Assembly: GCF_900129505.1 (NCBI RefSeq)
Contig: NZ_LT670818.1
Span: 4,559,001 to 4,623,000 of the forward strand
Source of the DNA: Bradyrhizobium erythrophlei
GTDB lineage: Bacteria > Pseudomonadota > Alphaproteobacteria > Rhizobiales > Xanthobacteraceae
Length of the DNA: 64,000 bases
Reading direction: 5' to 3'
Below, one piece after another: positions 34,992 through 44,055 of this stretch. Made by a program: the position numbers and the translations under genes. A model generated the notes under the pieces. The model saw nothing but the letters and a program-made list of their open reading frames with translations. It ran no database searches and had not been told where the DNA came from. Each line of letters begins with the position of its first letter. Position 1 is the first letter of the stretch.

Positions 34992-35423
34992 TTGGCCCTG
35001 TACAAATTCCTCGAACAGACCGTTGCCGGCTATATGACGCGCGCAGCCAAGACTGTGACGCGCGAACGAACGGTCCGCGAGCTCAGCGACATGTTCGAAC
35101 GGGACGATTTCAACTCGTATCCGGTCGAAGAAGACGGGCAGGTGATCGGAATCGTCACCAAGTTCGACATCCTGAAGTGCTTCATCTTTACGCCGAGCCA
35201 GATGGTTCCGCCCTACGAGCAGTTGATGAGCCGGACCGTCGGCGACGTCATGACCTCGGAATTCATCTATGTCCGGACCGACACGAAACTGACCCGGGTG
35301 CTGCAGCTCATGGTCGATCACCGCATCAGGAGCGTGCCGGCAATCGACGATGAGCATCGGCTGGCCGGGATCATCGCGCGCAGGGATGTGCTCAAGGCGC
35401 TCGCGGATTGTTCCGGCGGCTGA
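34992..35423 (+). CDS. CBS-domain protein
   Basis: This 143-residue protein is made almost entirely of two CBS motifs: AGYMTRAAKTVTRERTVRELSDMFERDDFNSYPVEEDGQVIGIVTKFDIL and VGDVMTSEFIYVRTDTKLTRVLQLMVDHRIRSVPAIDDEHRLAGIIARRDVL. CBS pairs bind adenosine nucleotides and act as energy sensors. The start is a TTG at 34992, chosen because the protein then aligns from just before the first CBS motif; no strong ribosome site is visible. It lies 40 bases after the usp gene and 91 bases before fixS. Confidence 0.85.
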   Translation: MALYKFLEQTVAGYMTRAAKTVTRERTVRELSDMFERDDFNSYPVEEDGQVIGIVTKFDILKCFIFTPSQMVPPYEQLMSRTVGDVMTSEFIYVRTDTKLTRVLQLMVDHRIRSVPAIDDEHRLAGIIARRDVLKALADCSGG

Positions 35424-35514
35424 AGCTCCCGCAGATCCAGGGCCGTGGTTTTTTCAGTTCAGCATCGTTCTCGAACGCGCTTCGCGCCCGCCGCGTCGCG
35501 CACAGGAGAGCGTG

Positions 35515-35673
35515 ATGGAAGTGATGGTCATTCTGGTGCCGCTGGCGCTCGGACTGGGGCTCGTCGGCCTGCTCGGATTCCTCTGGTCGCTCAACAGCGG
35601 GCAGTATGACCATCTCGAGGGCGCGGCCTGGCGCGCCATTGCCGATGACGAGCAGAAGAAGCCGGCGGAGTGA
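35515..35673 (+). CDS. fixS: CcoS/FixS, cbb3-type cytochrome oxidase assembly protein
   Basis: The ATG at 35515 has a CAGGAGAG ribosome site and gives 52 residues: MEVMVILVPLALGLGLVGLLG as one membrane helix followed by FLWSLNSGQYDHLEGAAWRA, the conserved CcoS signature (W-S/A-x-x-S/N-G-Q-Y/F-D-D/H-L-E-G). CcoS is needed to insert haem and copper into cbb3 oxidase. It normally terminates a fixGHIS operon next to fixNOQP. Here none of fixN, O, Q, P, G, H or I is present: the gene follows the CBS gene directly and precedes convergent glgA. Whether the rest of the cluster has moved elsewhere cannot be seen. Confidence 0.9.
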   Translation: MEVMVILVPLALGLGLVGLLGFLWSLNSGQYDHLEGAAWRAIADDEQKKPAE

Positions 35674-35689
35674 GGCGGTGTACCGCCGC

Positions 35690-37105
35690 TCAAAGAGATA
35701 GCGCCTTGCGGTAGAGCGCGTTGTAGCAGGCCGCCGAAATGTCCCAGCTGAACGATCGCGACATCGCGCTGCGGCGCATGGAGTAGAGGCGATCCTTCGC
35801 CATGAAGGTCGCGAAGGCGCGCCTGACCCCGCCGAGGAAGGATTCGGTCGACGGCCGGTCGAACAGGAAGCCGGTTTCGCCGTCGGTGATGGTTTCCGCC
35901 AGTCCGCCGGTCTGGTGACCGATCGGCAGCGAACCGAACTTCTGTGCATACATCTGGCTCAGCCCGCAAGGCTCGAAGCGCGACGGCATCAGGGTAAAGT
36001 CGCTGCCGGCGAAAATCCGCCGCGCCTGACCGTCATGGAAACCGATGGCCACCCCGATCGCATCCGGCCGGCGGCGATGCGCGTCGACCAGCGCCTGCTC
36101 GATGTCGGGTTCGCCGCTGCCGGTCACGATGATCTGTCCTCCGGACTCAATGATCTCGTCGGCGGCGGCCAGGACCAGATCGACGCCCTTCTGGTGAACC
36201 AGGCGCGCCACCAGGCCAAAGATCGGACCGCGCGACAGCGCCAGCCCGAACTGCTGGCGGACATAATCGGAGTTCGCCTGCTTGCCTTCCCAGTCGCCCG
36301 GCGCGAACGGCTGCGCCAGTTGCGCGCAGAGCCGCGGATCCCAACTCTCGTCGATGCCGTTCAGTATCCCCGTCAACTGAGCTGCATCGGAGCGGCGGCG
36401 GAGCAGGCCCTCCAGGCCGCAGCCGAGTTCGGGCGTGGTGATCTCCCTGGCGTAGGTCTCGCTGACCGTGGTCAGATGCGAGGCGTAGATCAGGCCGCCT
36501 TTGAGGAAGGATAATTTATCGTAAAACTCGAGGCCCTCGATATGGAAGGAGTCCTCCGGCGCGCCGATCCGCCGCAGCGACTCCTTGGGAAACAGGCCCT
36601 GATAGGCGAGGTTGTGGATGGTCAGGATGGTGGGAATCCTGATCTTGTTCCAGGCGAGATAGGCCGGCACGAGCGCGGCCTGCCAATCATTGACGTGAAC
36701 CAGGTCCGCTGCCCAGTTCTTGTCCAGACTGCCTGCGGCAAGCTCAGCCGCGACCGAGGCAAATCGTCCGAAGCGGATATCGTTGTCCGGCCAGTCGCGG
36801 CCGGACGTGTCGCCATAGGGGTTGCCTGGGCGATCATAGAGCTGCGGACAGAGAAGAACGTAGACGGGCAGGCCGTCTTTGGTCGCCGCCAATCCAAGCG
36901 TGCAGGCGGGCATTTCCGCCATCGCCGGGCACCGGCCAACGATTTGAATATGCGTGAATTGTTCGACGACGTCGCGATAGCCCGGCAGCAGGATCCTGAC
37001 GTCGGCCCAGAGCCGCAGTGCCCGGGGCAAGGCCGCCGAAACGGCAGCGAGCCCGCCCACGCGGACAAAGTCGTCCATCTCGGTTGTGACGAACAGAACT
37101 CTCAA
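35690..37105 (-). CDS. glgA: Glycogen synthase (ADP-glucose type)
   Basis: This 471-residue GT5 glycosyltransferase starts MRVLFVTTEMDDFVRVGGLAAVSAALPRAL. This is the K-x-G-G-L/ADP-glucose motif with Arg in place of the usual Lys. Other GlgA segments are VHVNDWQAALVPAY, FPKESLRRIG, TVSETYAREITTPELGCGLEGLL, NGIDESWDP and the C-terminal PSRFEPCGLSQMYAQKFGSLPIGHQTGGLAETI. Function: elongation of alpha-1,4-glucan from ADP-glucose. The Lys-to-Arg change occurs in a residue that contacts the donor phosphate and may alter kinetics. It is convergent with fixS (16-base gap). Confidence 0.88.
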   Translation of the reverse strand: MRVLFVTTEMDDFVRVGGLAAVSAALPRALRLWADVRILLPGYRDVVEQFTHIQIVGRCPAMAEMPACTLGLAATKDGLPVYVLLCPQLYDRPGNPYGDTSGRDWPDNDIRFGRFASVAAELAAGSLDKNWAADLVHVNDWQAALVPAYLAWNKIRIPTILTIHNLAYQGLFPKESLRRIGAPEDSFHIEGLEFYDKLSFLKGGLIYASHLTTVSETYAREITTPELGCGLEGLLRRRSDAAQLTGILNGIDESWDPRLCAQLAQPFAPGDWEGKQANSDYVRQQFGLALSRGPIFGLVARLVHQKGVDLVLAAADEIIESGGQIIVTGSGEPDIEQALVDAHRRRPDAIGVAIGFHDGQARRIFAGSDFTLMPSRFEPCGLSQMYAQKFGSLPIGHQTGGLAETITDGETGFLFDRPSTESFLGGVRRAFATFMAKDRLYSMRRSAMSRSFSWDISAACYNALYRKALSL

Positions 37106-37303
37106 ACAGCCCTCTCGTGGCCCGCTCTGACGTAAATTAATGCAAGAACGATTCCAGTTTCTCTTCTGGGTTGAAGTTGGGATCGGGCCTGGCCTTCGCC
37201 AGAGTCTTCAAGGTTCGTTGGGAAACGCTTCCCCCGTCGAGCCGCGCCATTTAGGGTCTTGCCGCGGCCCGAGGCGTGCGCGGCCGGAGGGAGTTCTCGA
37301 TCG

Positions 37304-38509
37304 ATGACGATAGCGGCAAACGATGAGGCTAATTTGACAAAGAGCTTCGCGGGTCTTCGCGTGTTGGATTTTTCAACCACGATCGCCGGTCCGCATTGTA
37401 CCCGGATGCTCGCGGACATGGGCGCGGAGGTGATCAAGATCGAACAGGCCGAAGGCGAGACGATGCGGACCCGCCCGCCGGTCCGTAACGGCTGCTCCAC
37501 CGTGTTCGGTCAGCTCAATGTCGGCAAGAAGAGCTTCGTTCTCGATCTGAAATCGCCAAACGCGATCGAAATCGTCCGCCGGCTGGTCGCAACCGCCGAT
37601 GTCCTGGTCGAGAATTTCCGCCCCGGCGTGATGCGCCGGTTGAAGCTGGACTATGGATCGCTCAACGAGCTCAATCCGAAACTGATCTATTGTTCGATCT
37701 CCGGCTACGGCCAGACCGGGCCGTCGGCGGAGCTGCCGGCCTATGCGCCGGTCATCCATGCCGCTTCCGGCTACGAGATGGCGCATCTGGCCTATCAGCC
37801 CGGGCGATCCCGCCCGGATTACTGCGGCATCTATCACGCCGACGTTCTCACCGGCGTCTATGCGTTCGGCGCCATTTCGGCGGCGCTGTATCAGCGTCAC
37901 GGCACCCGGAAAGGCCAGCACATCGACGTCTCGATGCTGGAATCGATGCTCAGCCTGACCTTGAACGAATTGCAGTGGTCGCAATTCGAAGTGAAGCCGA
38001 GCCAGCGGCCGCTGTTCGGCCCCGTCGAGACCGCAGACGGATATGTGATGCTGGCGGTCGCCAGCGAGAAGACGTTCCAGAGCCTGACCTTGGTGGTCGG
38101 TCATCCCGAATGGGTCTCCGATCCGCGCTTTGCCAAATATTCCGACCGCCGCGATCACTGGGGAGATCTGATGAGCGGCGTCGAGGCGTGGTCGCGCACG
38201 CTGACGACGGAAAAATGCCTCACCGCGTTGAACGGTCATGGCGTTCCCTGTTCCGCCTATCGCACGGTAGCCGAAGCACTGAACGATCCGCAGATCGTCC
38301 ATCGCGGCGCGTTGTCCGAGGTCAGGGATGGCGGCGGCACGTTCAAGGTCTTGAACCTGCCGTTCCGCATGTCCGGCACCACCGTGTCCGCGGCAAAGCG
38401 GATGTCGACCTTGGGCGAGCACACCGTTGCGCTGCTGAGGGAGGCCGGCCTTTCGGAGGACGAAATCGCCGCCTTCTCCGGCAAGCCGCTGGCGGCGGAA
38501 CTGCGCTGA
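37304..38509 (+). CDS. CaiB/BaiF family (class III) CoA transferase
   Basis: The ATG at 37304 (MTIAANDEANL) follows GGAGGGA and gives 401 residues. Class III CoA transferase features are visible: LRVLDFSTTIAGPHCTRMLADMGAEVIKIEQ, ENFRPGVMRRLKLDY, ISGYGQTGPSAELPAYAPVIHAASGY, and YHADVLTGVYAFGAISAAL with the catalytic Asp. These enzymes move CoA between carboxylic acids via an aspartyl-CoA thioester. The substrate is unknown. It heads a plus-strand series that continues (141-base gap) into a peptide-type ABC importer, which may bring in the acid. Confidence 0.88.
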   Translation: MTIAANDEANLTKSFAGLRVLDFSTTIAGPHCTRMLADMGAEVIKIEQAEGETMRTRPPVRNGCSTVFGQLNVGKKSFVLDLKSPNAIEIVRRLVATADVLVENFRPGVMRRLKLDYGSLNELNPKLIYCSISGYGQTGPSAELPAYAPVIHAASGYEMAHLAYQPGRSRPDYCGIYHADVLTGVYAFGAISAALYQRHGTRKGQHIDVSMLESMLSLTLNELQWSQFEVKPSQRPLFGPVETADGYVMLAVASEKTFQSLTLVVGHPEWVSDPRFAKYSDRRDHWGDLMSGVEAWSRTLTTEKCLTALNGHGVPCSAYRTVAEALNDPQIVHRGALSEVRDGGGTFKVLNLPFRMSGTTVSAAKRMSTLGEHTVALLREAGLSEDEIAAFSGKPLAAELR

Positions 38510-38650
38510 CGGCAAGCGCGCGTCGCATCCTCTGCGGCTTTTCATCCGGCATACGCTTCTCGGCCTTGCGGCGGTCAATGTTTCCGGCCAAGCTCGCCAA
38601 CAGTTAGAGCGATCCGGAATACCGGACGTAGCGCTCTGGGAGGAGATGGC

Positions 38651-40192
38651 ATGACCGCGGCGATCGGTGCGCGCAAGCTCGCGCAAATATTCCTTGGTGC
38701 GGCATTTGGCGCGGCCATGTTGGCAGGTGCGGCGCACGCGCAGAAGCCGGGCGGCAGCATCACCGTCGGCCTCGAGTTCGATATTCCCGGTTTCGATCCC
38801 TTGAAGGTCGGCGTTTACGACACCTCGACCGAAACCGCCGCGGCGGCGATTTTCGACACGCTCACAACCCTCGACGACAAGGGAGACGCGCAACCGAAGC
38901 TTGCGCTGTCCTGGGCGCATTCCGATGATTTCAAGACCTGGACCTTCAAGCTGCGGCCCGGCGTCAAGTTCCAGGACGGCACGCCGTTCAACGCCGAAGC
39001 GGTGAAAGCCAATTTCGACCGCCAAAAGGATCCGGCCAATAAATGCCGCTGCGCCTTCTACATCGCCTACATCCACGACGTGCAGGCGCCGGACGAACTG
39101 ACGGCGGTCTACAATCTGAGCGATCCAGCGGCGAACTTGCCGGCGGTATTCACCCTGCAGAGTTCGAACAATGTCATTCATTCGCCGACGGCGTGGAAGA
39201 CCAAGGGCGACGACTACAATCGCAATCCCGTCGGTACCGGACCGTATGTCCTCAAATCCTGGACCGCGGGCGACCGTATGGTTCTCGAAAAGAATCCGGA
39301 CTACTGGGACAAGGGACATGTTTATCTCGACCGGATCGTTCTGAAGCCGCTGCCGGACGCGCAGTCGCGCTTCGCCAGCCTGCAATCGGGCGAGGCGGAT
39401 ATCATCTGGGACGACGAGGTCGACGCCGACAATATCCAGAAGGCGCAAAAGGACCCCAAGATGACGGTCCACACCTATGCGGGCTCCGGCGCTGCGGTCT
39501 ATGCCTTCAACACCAAGGCCGCGCCGTTCGACGATGTGCGGGTGCGCCAGGCGCTGGTGATGGCGATCGACCGCAACAAGATGTCGCAGGCCCTGACCAA
39601 TGGGCTCAGCCGGCCGGCCTCCAACCCCTACGGCGAGGGCTCCTGGGTCAAATGCAAGGACGACGGTGCGCTTCCCAGCGACGTCGAGAAGGCCAAGGCG
39701 CTGATCAAGGATTACGGCAAGCCGGTGGACTTCAAGATGATCGTCACCGCGACACCGCGCGGACGTAACACCGGCCAGATCCTGCAGCAGTTCTGGAAGC
39801 GGGTCGGCGCCAACATGGAGATCGAGCAGATCGACCAGGCCACCGTCGTGCCGCGCGCCTTCATGCGGCAGTTCCAGCTGACGCCGTGGCGGATCGTCGA
39901 TCTCGCCGACCCGGATCCGCAGATGTATGCGAATTTCCACACCGGCAGCCCGGTCGCGCTCGCCAATTATTCGAGCCCGGAGCTCGATCACCTGCTCGAG
40001 CATGCGCGCACCACCGCCGACATCGCCGCGCGTACCGAGGATTATTGTGCGATCAGCCGGCTGATCAATCAGGAGGCGATCTGGTTCTGGACCTTCCAGA
40101 ATACCTACTACGCGATATCGAGCGCCAAGCTGAAGGACCTGCCGAAGATCTACGGCGGCGTGATCGACGTTTCCAACGTCTGGATGGAATAG
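38651..40192 (+). CDS. ABC transporter substrate-binding protein, family 5 (peptide/nickel type)
   Basis: This 513-residue protein has a signal peptide ending AGAAHAQ and the SBP_bac_5 framework: GGSITVGLEFDIPGFDPL, PKLALSWAHSDDFKTWTFKLRPGVKFQDGTPFNAEAVKANFDR, and NPVGTGPYVLKSW. Such proteins bind peptides, opines, glutathione, sugars or other organics. Six bases separate its stop from the first permease gene, so it belongs to the DppABCDF-like operon 38651-43986. Confidence 0.9.
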   Translation: MTAAIGARKLAQIFLGAAFGAAMLAGAAHAQKPGGSITVGLEFDIPGFDPLKVGVYDTSTETAAAAIFDTLTTLDDKGDAQPKLALSWAHSDDFKTWTFKLRPGVKFQDGTPFNAEAVKANFDRQKDPANKCRCAFYIAYIHDVQAPDELTAVYNLSDPAANLPAVFTLQSSNNVIHSPTAWKTKGDDYNRNPVGTGPYVLKSWTAGDRMVLEKNPDYWDKGHVYLDRIVLKPLPDAQSRFASLQSGEADIIWDDEVDADNIQKAQKDPKMTVHTYAGSGAAVYAFNTKAAPFDDVRVRQALVMAIDRNKMSQALTNGLSRPASNPYGEGSWVKCKDDGALPSDVEKAKALIKDYGKPVDFKMIVTATPRGRNTGQILQQFWKRVGANMEIEQIDQATVVPRAFMRQFQLTPWRIVDLADPDPQMYANFHTGSPVALANYSSPELDHLLEHARTTADIAARTEDYCAISRLINQEAIWFWTFQNTYYAISSAKLKDLPKIYGGVIDVSNVWME

Positions 40193-40198
40193 CGGCCG

Positions 40199-41149
40199 AT
40201 GCTGGGCTTCGTCGCTCGCAGGCTGCTGTACCTTCTGCCGGTTCTGGTTGCGGTATCGCTGCTGACATTCCTGATCGCTTCGCTGTTGCCGGGCGATCTC
40301 GCTCACGTGATCCTGGGCGATCAGGCGACACCGGAGAAGGTGGCGGCGCTGCGCCATGACATGGGGCTCGATCAGCCGATCTGGTGGCGTTATCTGAGCT
40401 GGCTCGGCCATGTCCTGGAAGGCGATTTCGGCCGCTCGTTCCGCACCGGACAGACCGTACTGCAGGCCGTGTCCGAGCGGCTGCCGGTGTCGCTCGAACT
40501 GATGTTCTTTGCCGAGTTCTTTGGTCTTGCCATCGGCGTACCCGTCGCGATCGCCTGCGCGGTGCGCAGCGGCAGTGCCTTCGACCGCTTCATGACCGGC
40601 AGCGCGTTCGGCATGCTGTCGGTGCCGACTTTCCTGTCCGCGATTCTCCTGATCTATCTGTTCGCGGTCGAGCTGCGCTGGCTGCCGGCGACCGGCTACG
40701 TGCCGTTCGGCGAAGACCCGGTTGCGAATTTGCGTTTCATCGTACTGCCGGCGCTGACGCTGGCGCTCGCGGAATGGCCGGGGATCATGCGCGTGCTGCG
40801 GTCCGACATGATCGCGACCTTGCAGGAAGACTACATCGCGCTCGCCAAGGCCAAGGGATTGAAGGCCTCGCGCATCCTGTTCGTGCATGCCCTGAAACCC
40901 TCGTCGCTGACGCTGATCACCATCACCGGGATCAACATCGGCCGTCTGATCGGCGGCACGCTGATCGTGGAGACGATTTTCGCGCTGCCGGGGATCGGCC
41001 GGCTTCTGGTTGCTGCGATCTACACCCGCGACCTCATCATTTTGCAGGGCGTGGTGCTGGTCGTGGCCGGCGGGTTCGTCATGATGAATTTCGTCGTCGA
41101 CATGCTCTATGCCGTTCTCGATCCCAGGATCCGCCATGGCCACGCTTGA
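40199..41149 (+). CDS. ABC transporter permease (DppB-like)
   Basis: This 316-residue membrane protein has about six segments. Family features: GLDQPIWWRYLSWLGHVLEGDFGRSFRTGQ near residues 60-85 and the EAA loop ARAKGLKASRILFVHALKP-type sequence, here KAKGLKASRILFVHALKPS. It pairs with the permease that starts 14 bases before its own stop. Confidence 0.92.
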   Translation: MLGFVARRLLYLLPVLVAVSLLTFLIASLLPGDLAHVILGDQATPEKVAALRHDMGLDQPIWWRYLSWLGHVLEGDFGRSFRTGQTVLQAVSERLPVSLELMFFAEFFGLAIGVPVAIACAVRSGSAFDRFMTGSAFGMLSVPTFLSAILLIYLFAVELRWLPATGYVPFGEDPVANLRFIVLPALTLALAEWPGIMRVLRSDMIATLQEDYIALAKAKGLKASRILFVHALKPSSLTLITITGINIGRLIGGTLIVETIFALPGIGRLLVAAIYTRDLIILQGVVLVVAGGFVMMNFVVDMLYAVLDPRIRHGHA

Positions 41150-42008
41150 ACTTGGCATCAACGAGGGCGGCGTCGTCAGCCCGGCAGGGCGGACGCGCCG
41201 GCTGGGGCCGCTGTTCTGGGCGGCGGTCGGCTGGACGGTTGTCATTCTGGCCGCCGCCGCGCTCGCCGACGTTTTGCCGCTGCCCAGTCCGACCGACATG
41301 GATATGCTTGAGCGCCGGGCGCCGATGTCATGGGAGCACTGGCTCGGCACCGATGGCCTCGGACGGGACGAACTGGCGCGACTGATCCAAGGGGCGCGGG
41401 TCTCGCTGACGGTGGGCCTTTGCGCGCCGGTGATCGGGGTCGCGATCGGCGGCGCGCTCGGCATGCTGGCCGGCTACTTCCGAGGCCGGTTCGAATCCCT
41501 TGTCGTGGGCAGCATGGACGTATTGCTGGCGTTTCCGCCGCTGATCCTGGCGCTGGCGGTGACCGCCTATCTCGGACAGTCATTGTTGAATCTCACCTGC
41601 ATTCTCGGCGTGCTCGGCATTCCCGCGTTCATGCGCGTCGCGCGCGCGGCAACGCTGACGCTGGCGCGGCGCGAATTCGTGATCGCTGCGCAGGCGCTGG
41701 GCGCCACTCATGCCCGCATCCTGCTGCGCGAACTGCTGCCCAATGTGTTGCTGCCGCTGCTTGCCTTCTTTCTGCTGGGGGTTGCCGTCACCATCGTCGC
41801 CGAAGGCGCGCTGTCGTTCCTGGGGCTCGGGGTGCCGCCGCCGGTATCGAGCTGGGGCAGCATGATCGGGGAGGGCCGCGAGAGCCTGGAAATTGCCCCT
41901 CGGCTCGCCTTCATTCCCGCGATCGCGATGTTCCTGACCGTGCTTTCGTTCAATTTGATAGGCGACAGCTTGAGGGCGCTCACCGATCCGAGGCAGGGCG
42001 CGCTGTGA
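41136..42008 (+). CDS. ABC transporter permease (DppC-like)
   Basis: The ATG at 41136 (MATLELGINEGG) overlaps the dppB-like gene by 14 bases and gives 290 residues. DppC features are HWLGTDGLGRDELARLIQGARVSL and the EAA loop AAQALGATHARILLRELLPN, followed by EGALSFLGLGVPPPVSSWGSMI. Its TGA overlaps the GTG start of the next ATPase gene, which indicates translational coupling. Confidence 0.92.
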   Translation: MATLELGINEGGVVSPAGRTRRLGPLFWAAVGWTVVILAAAALADVLPLPSPTDMDMLERRAPMSWEHWLGTDGLGRDELARLIQGARVSLTVGLCAPVIGVAIGGALGMLAGYFRGRFESLVVGSMDVLLAFPPLILALAVTAYLGQSLLNLTCILGVLGIPAFMRVARAATLTLARREFVIAAQALGATHARILLRELLPNVLLPLLAFFLLGVAVTIVAEGALSFLGLGVPPPVSSWGSMIGEGRESLEIAPRLAFIPAIAMFLTVLSFNLIGDSLRALTDPRQGAL

Positions 42009-43000
42009 CCGGACCGGCATTGCTTTCCGTCGAGGATGTCTCGGTTGATCTGCCGACCCCGCGGGGCAATCTCCGCGCAGTCGATCATGTCGACCTGACC
42101 GTCGGCGCCGGCCGCACCCTGGGCATCGTCGGCGAATCCGGCTGCGGCAAGACCATGCTCTCGCGCGCGGTCCTGCAGCTGCTGCCGAAAAAGGCAAAAT
42201 TGTCGGGGCGGGTGATGTTCGACGGGCAGGATCTCGTGCGGCTCGATCGCGAACGCCTGCGCAGGCTGCGCGGCCGCTCGCTCGCGGTCGTGTTCCAGGA
42301 TCCGATGACCTCGCTCAATCCGGTGCTGACCATCGGCACCCAGTTGATTGAAACGCTGCAGGAGCATCTCGAGCTCGACGGTGCGTCGGCGAAGCGGCGC
42401 AGCACGGAATTGCTGGCGGCGGTAGGCATTCCCGCGCCCGAGCAGCGGCTCGCGCAATATCCGCATCAACTGTCGGGCGGCATGCGACAGCGGGTGGCGA
42501 TCGCGATTGCGCTGTCCTGCGAACCGAAACTGCTGATCGCCGACGAGCCGACCACGGCGCTCGACGTCACCATTCAGGCCCAGATCCTCGATCTCCTGGC
42601 GCGAGAGCAGCGCCGGCGTCATATGGCAATGATCATCATCACCCATGATCTCGGCGTCGTCGCCGGCCGCACCGACGAAGCCGCGGTGATGTATGCCGGC
42701 CGCCTCGTGGAACGGGCGCCGACGCCGTTGCTGTTCAAGAACATGCATATGCCCTATACGCAAGCGCTGCTGGCGGCGATCCCCAGGATTGACGCCGCCC
42801 CGCATACGCCGCTGCCGGCGATCTCCGGTCGCCCGCCCGATCCGACCCGGCCGCTGCAAGGCTGCTCGTTTGCGCCGCGCTGCCGCTTTGCGGCCGGGCT
42901 GTGTCATCGCGAAAAGCCCCTGCTGACGGCGGCGGAATCCCCCGTGCACCAATTTGCCTGCTTCCATCCGATTCTGGCGCCGGTCAGGGTGGGCGGATGA
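42005..43000 (+). CDS. ABC transporter ATPase (DppD-like)
   Basis: A GTG start at 42005 overlaps the permease stop (GTGA). The frame is open well upstream, but that part only overlaps the permease and is not coding. The 331-residue product has Walker [11 protein letters not shown], signature [15 protein letters not shown], Walker [13 protein letters not shown], and the oligopeptide-transporter C-terminal extension with a cysteine cluster ([15 protein letters not shown]). Walker A ends K-T-M instead of the usual K-S/T. It forms the ATPase heterodimer with the following gene. Confidence 0.9.
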   Translation: MTGPALLSVEDVSVDLPTPRGNLRAVDHVDLTVGAGRTLGIVGESGCGKTMLSRAVLQLLPKKAKLSGRVMFDGQDLVRLDRERLRRLRGRSLAVVFQDPMTSLNPVLTIGTQLIETLQEHLELDGASAKRRSTELLAAVGIPAPEQRLAQYPHQLSGGMRQRVAIAIALSCEPKLLIADEPTTALDVTIQAQILDLLAREQRRRHMAMIIITHDLGVVAGRTDEAAVMYAGRLVERAPTPLLFKNMHMPYTQALLAAIPRIDAAPHTPLPAISGRPPDPTRPLQGCSFAPRCRFAAGLCHREKPLLTAAESPVHQFACFHPILAPVRVGG

Positions 43001-43986
43001 AGCAGGATGTTCGTCCATCCCCTTCGCGCGATCCGTTCCTGAGCGTGCAAAACCTCGTCGTCGAGTATGCCGTCGGCGGCAAGACCATCCACGCGGTGTC
43101 CGACGTCAGCCTCGAGGTGGCGCGCGGCGAGACGCTGGGTCTGGTCGGCGAGTCCGGCTGCGGCAAGTCCACGCTCGGCCGCGCGGTGCTGCAATTGCGC
43201 CGGGCGGAATCGGGGCGGGTGCTGTTCGACGGCCACGACCTCACGGCGATGCGCGGCGACGCCTTGCGGAAGATGCGCCAGCGCGTCCAGCTGATCTTCC
43301 AGGACCCGATCGCCTCGCTCAATCCGCGGCGGCGGATCGGCGATATCGTCGCCGAGCCGCTGGTCATCGCCGGCGTCGGCGATGCCGGGAAACGCCAGGA
43401 ACTGGTCCGCGAGGTCTTGAGCGCCGTCGGTCTCGACCCCTCGCTGGTGATGGGGCGGCTGGCGCATGAATTTTCCGGTGGTCAATGCCAGCGTATCTGC
43501 ATTGCGCGCGCGCTGGTCCTCAACCCCGAATTTGTCATCTGCGACGAGCCGGTGTCGGCGCTCGACGTTTCGATCCGGGCGCAAATTCTCAATCTCTTGG
43601 AGGACATGAAGGCGCGCTTCGGGCTGACGCTGCTGTTCATTGCCCACGATCTCGCGGTCGTGAAGGCGGTGAGCGACCGGGTCGCGGTAATGTATCTCGG
43701 CCGGCTGTGCGAGGTCGGCCCGTCCGGGCAGGTGTTTGCCCATCCCGCGCATCCCTATACCGCGCTGCTGATCGAGGCGATTCCGGTGCCGGATCCGGAC
43801 GTGCGGCCCGCCGAAAGCGTGGCAGTCGGCGAGCCGCCGTCGCCGATGTCGCCGCCGTCGGGCTGCCGCTTCCGCACCCGCTGCCCCCGCGCCGACCAGC
43901 GCTGCAGCGACGAAGTGCCGGAACTGCGCGAGGTGGCGCCCGGCCAGTTCGCCGCCTGCCATCATCCATTGATCGCAGCCGGCTAA
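42997..43986 (+). CDS. ABC transporter ATPase (DppF-like)
   Basis: The ATG at 42997 overlaps the previous stop (ATGA) and gives 329 residues. Walker A is GESGCGKSTLGRAVLQL, Q-loop IFQDPIASLNP, signature FSGGQCQRICIARAL, Walker B FVICDEPVSALD, and the C-terminal cysteine-rich oligo_HPY segment SGCRFRTRCPRADQRC. The signature carries Cys where Arg or Q-R is usual (GGQCQR), an uncommon but tolerated substitution. It is the last gene of the ABC operon; the alcohol dehydrogenase starts 69 bases downstream. Confidence 0.9.
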   Translation: MKQDVRPSPSRDPFLSVQNLVVEYAVGGKTIHAVSDVSLEVARGETLGLVGESGCGKSTLGRAVLQLRRAESGRVLFDGHDLTAMRGDALRKMRQRVQLIFQDPIASLNPRRRIGDIVAEPLVIAGVGDAGKRQELVREVLSAVGLDPSLVMGRLAHEFSGGQCQRICIARALVLNPEFVICDEPVSALDVSIRAQILNLLEDMKARFGLTLLFIAHDLAVVKAVSDRVAVMYLGRLCEVGPSGQVFAHPAHPYTALLIEAIPVPDPDVRPAESVAVGEPPSPMSPPSGCRFRTRCPRADQRCSDEVPELREVAPGQFAACHHPLIAAG

Positions 43987-44055
43987 CCCTCTAACAACTG
44001 ACCCGGATTTGCGTGGCAGGGTCTGCCCAAGAGCAAGAACGACGGGAGAGAAGCG

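Noticed and set aside
37373..41464. Minus-strand open frame of 1363 codons
   Set aside because: It is antisense to the CoA transferase, binding protein and permease genes, all of which have clear family motifs; its composition is that of GC-rich shadow frames.
42005..43000. Longer start for the DppD-like ATPase at 41330
   Set aside because: The extra 225 codons overlap the permease gene in another frame and have no ATPase similarity; the GTG at 42005 overlaps the permease stop as expected.
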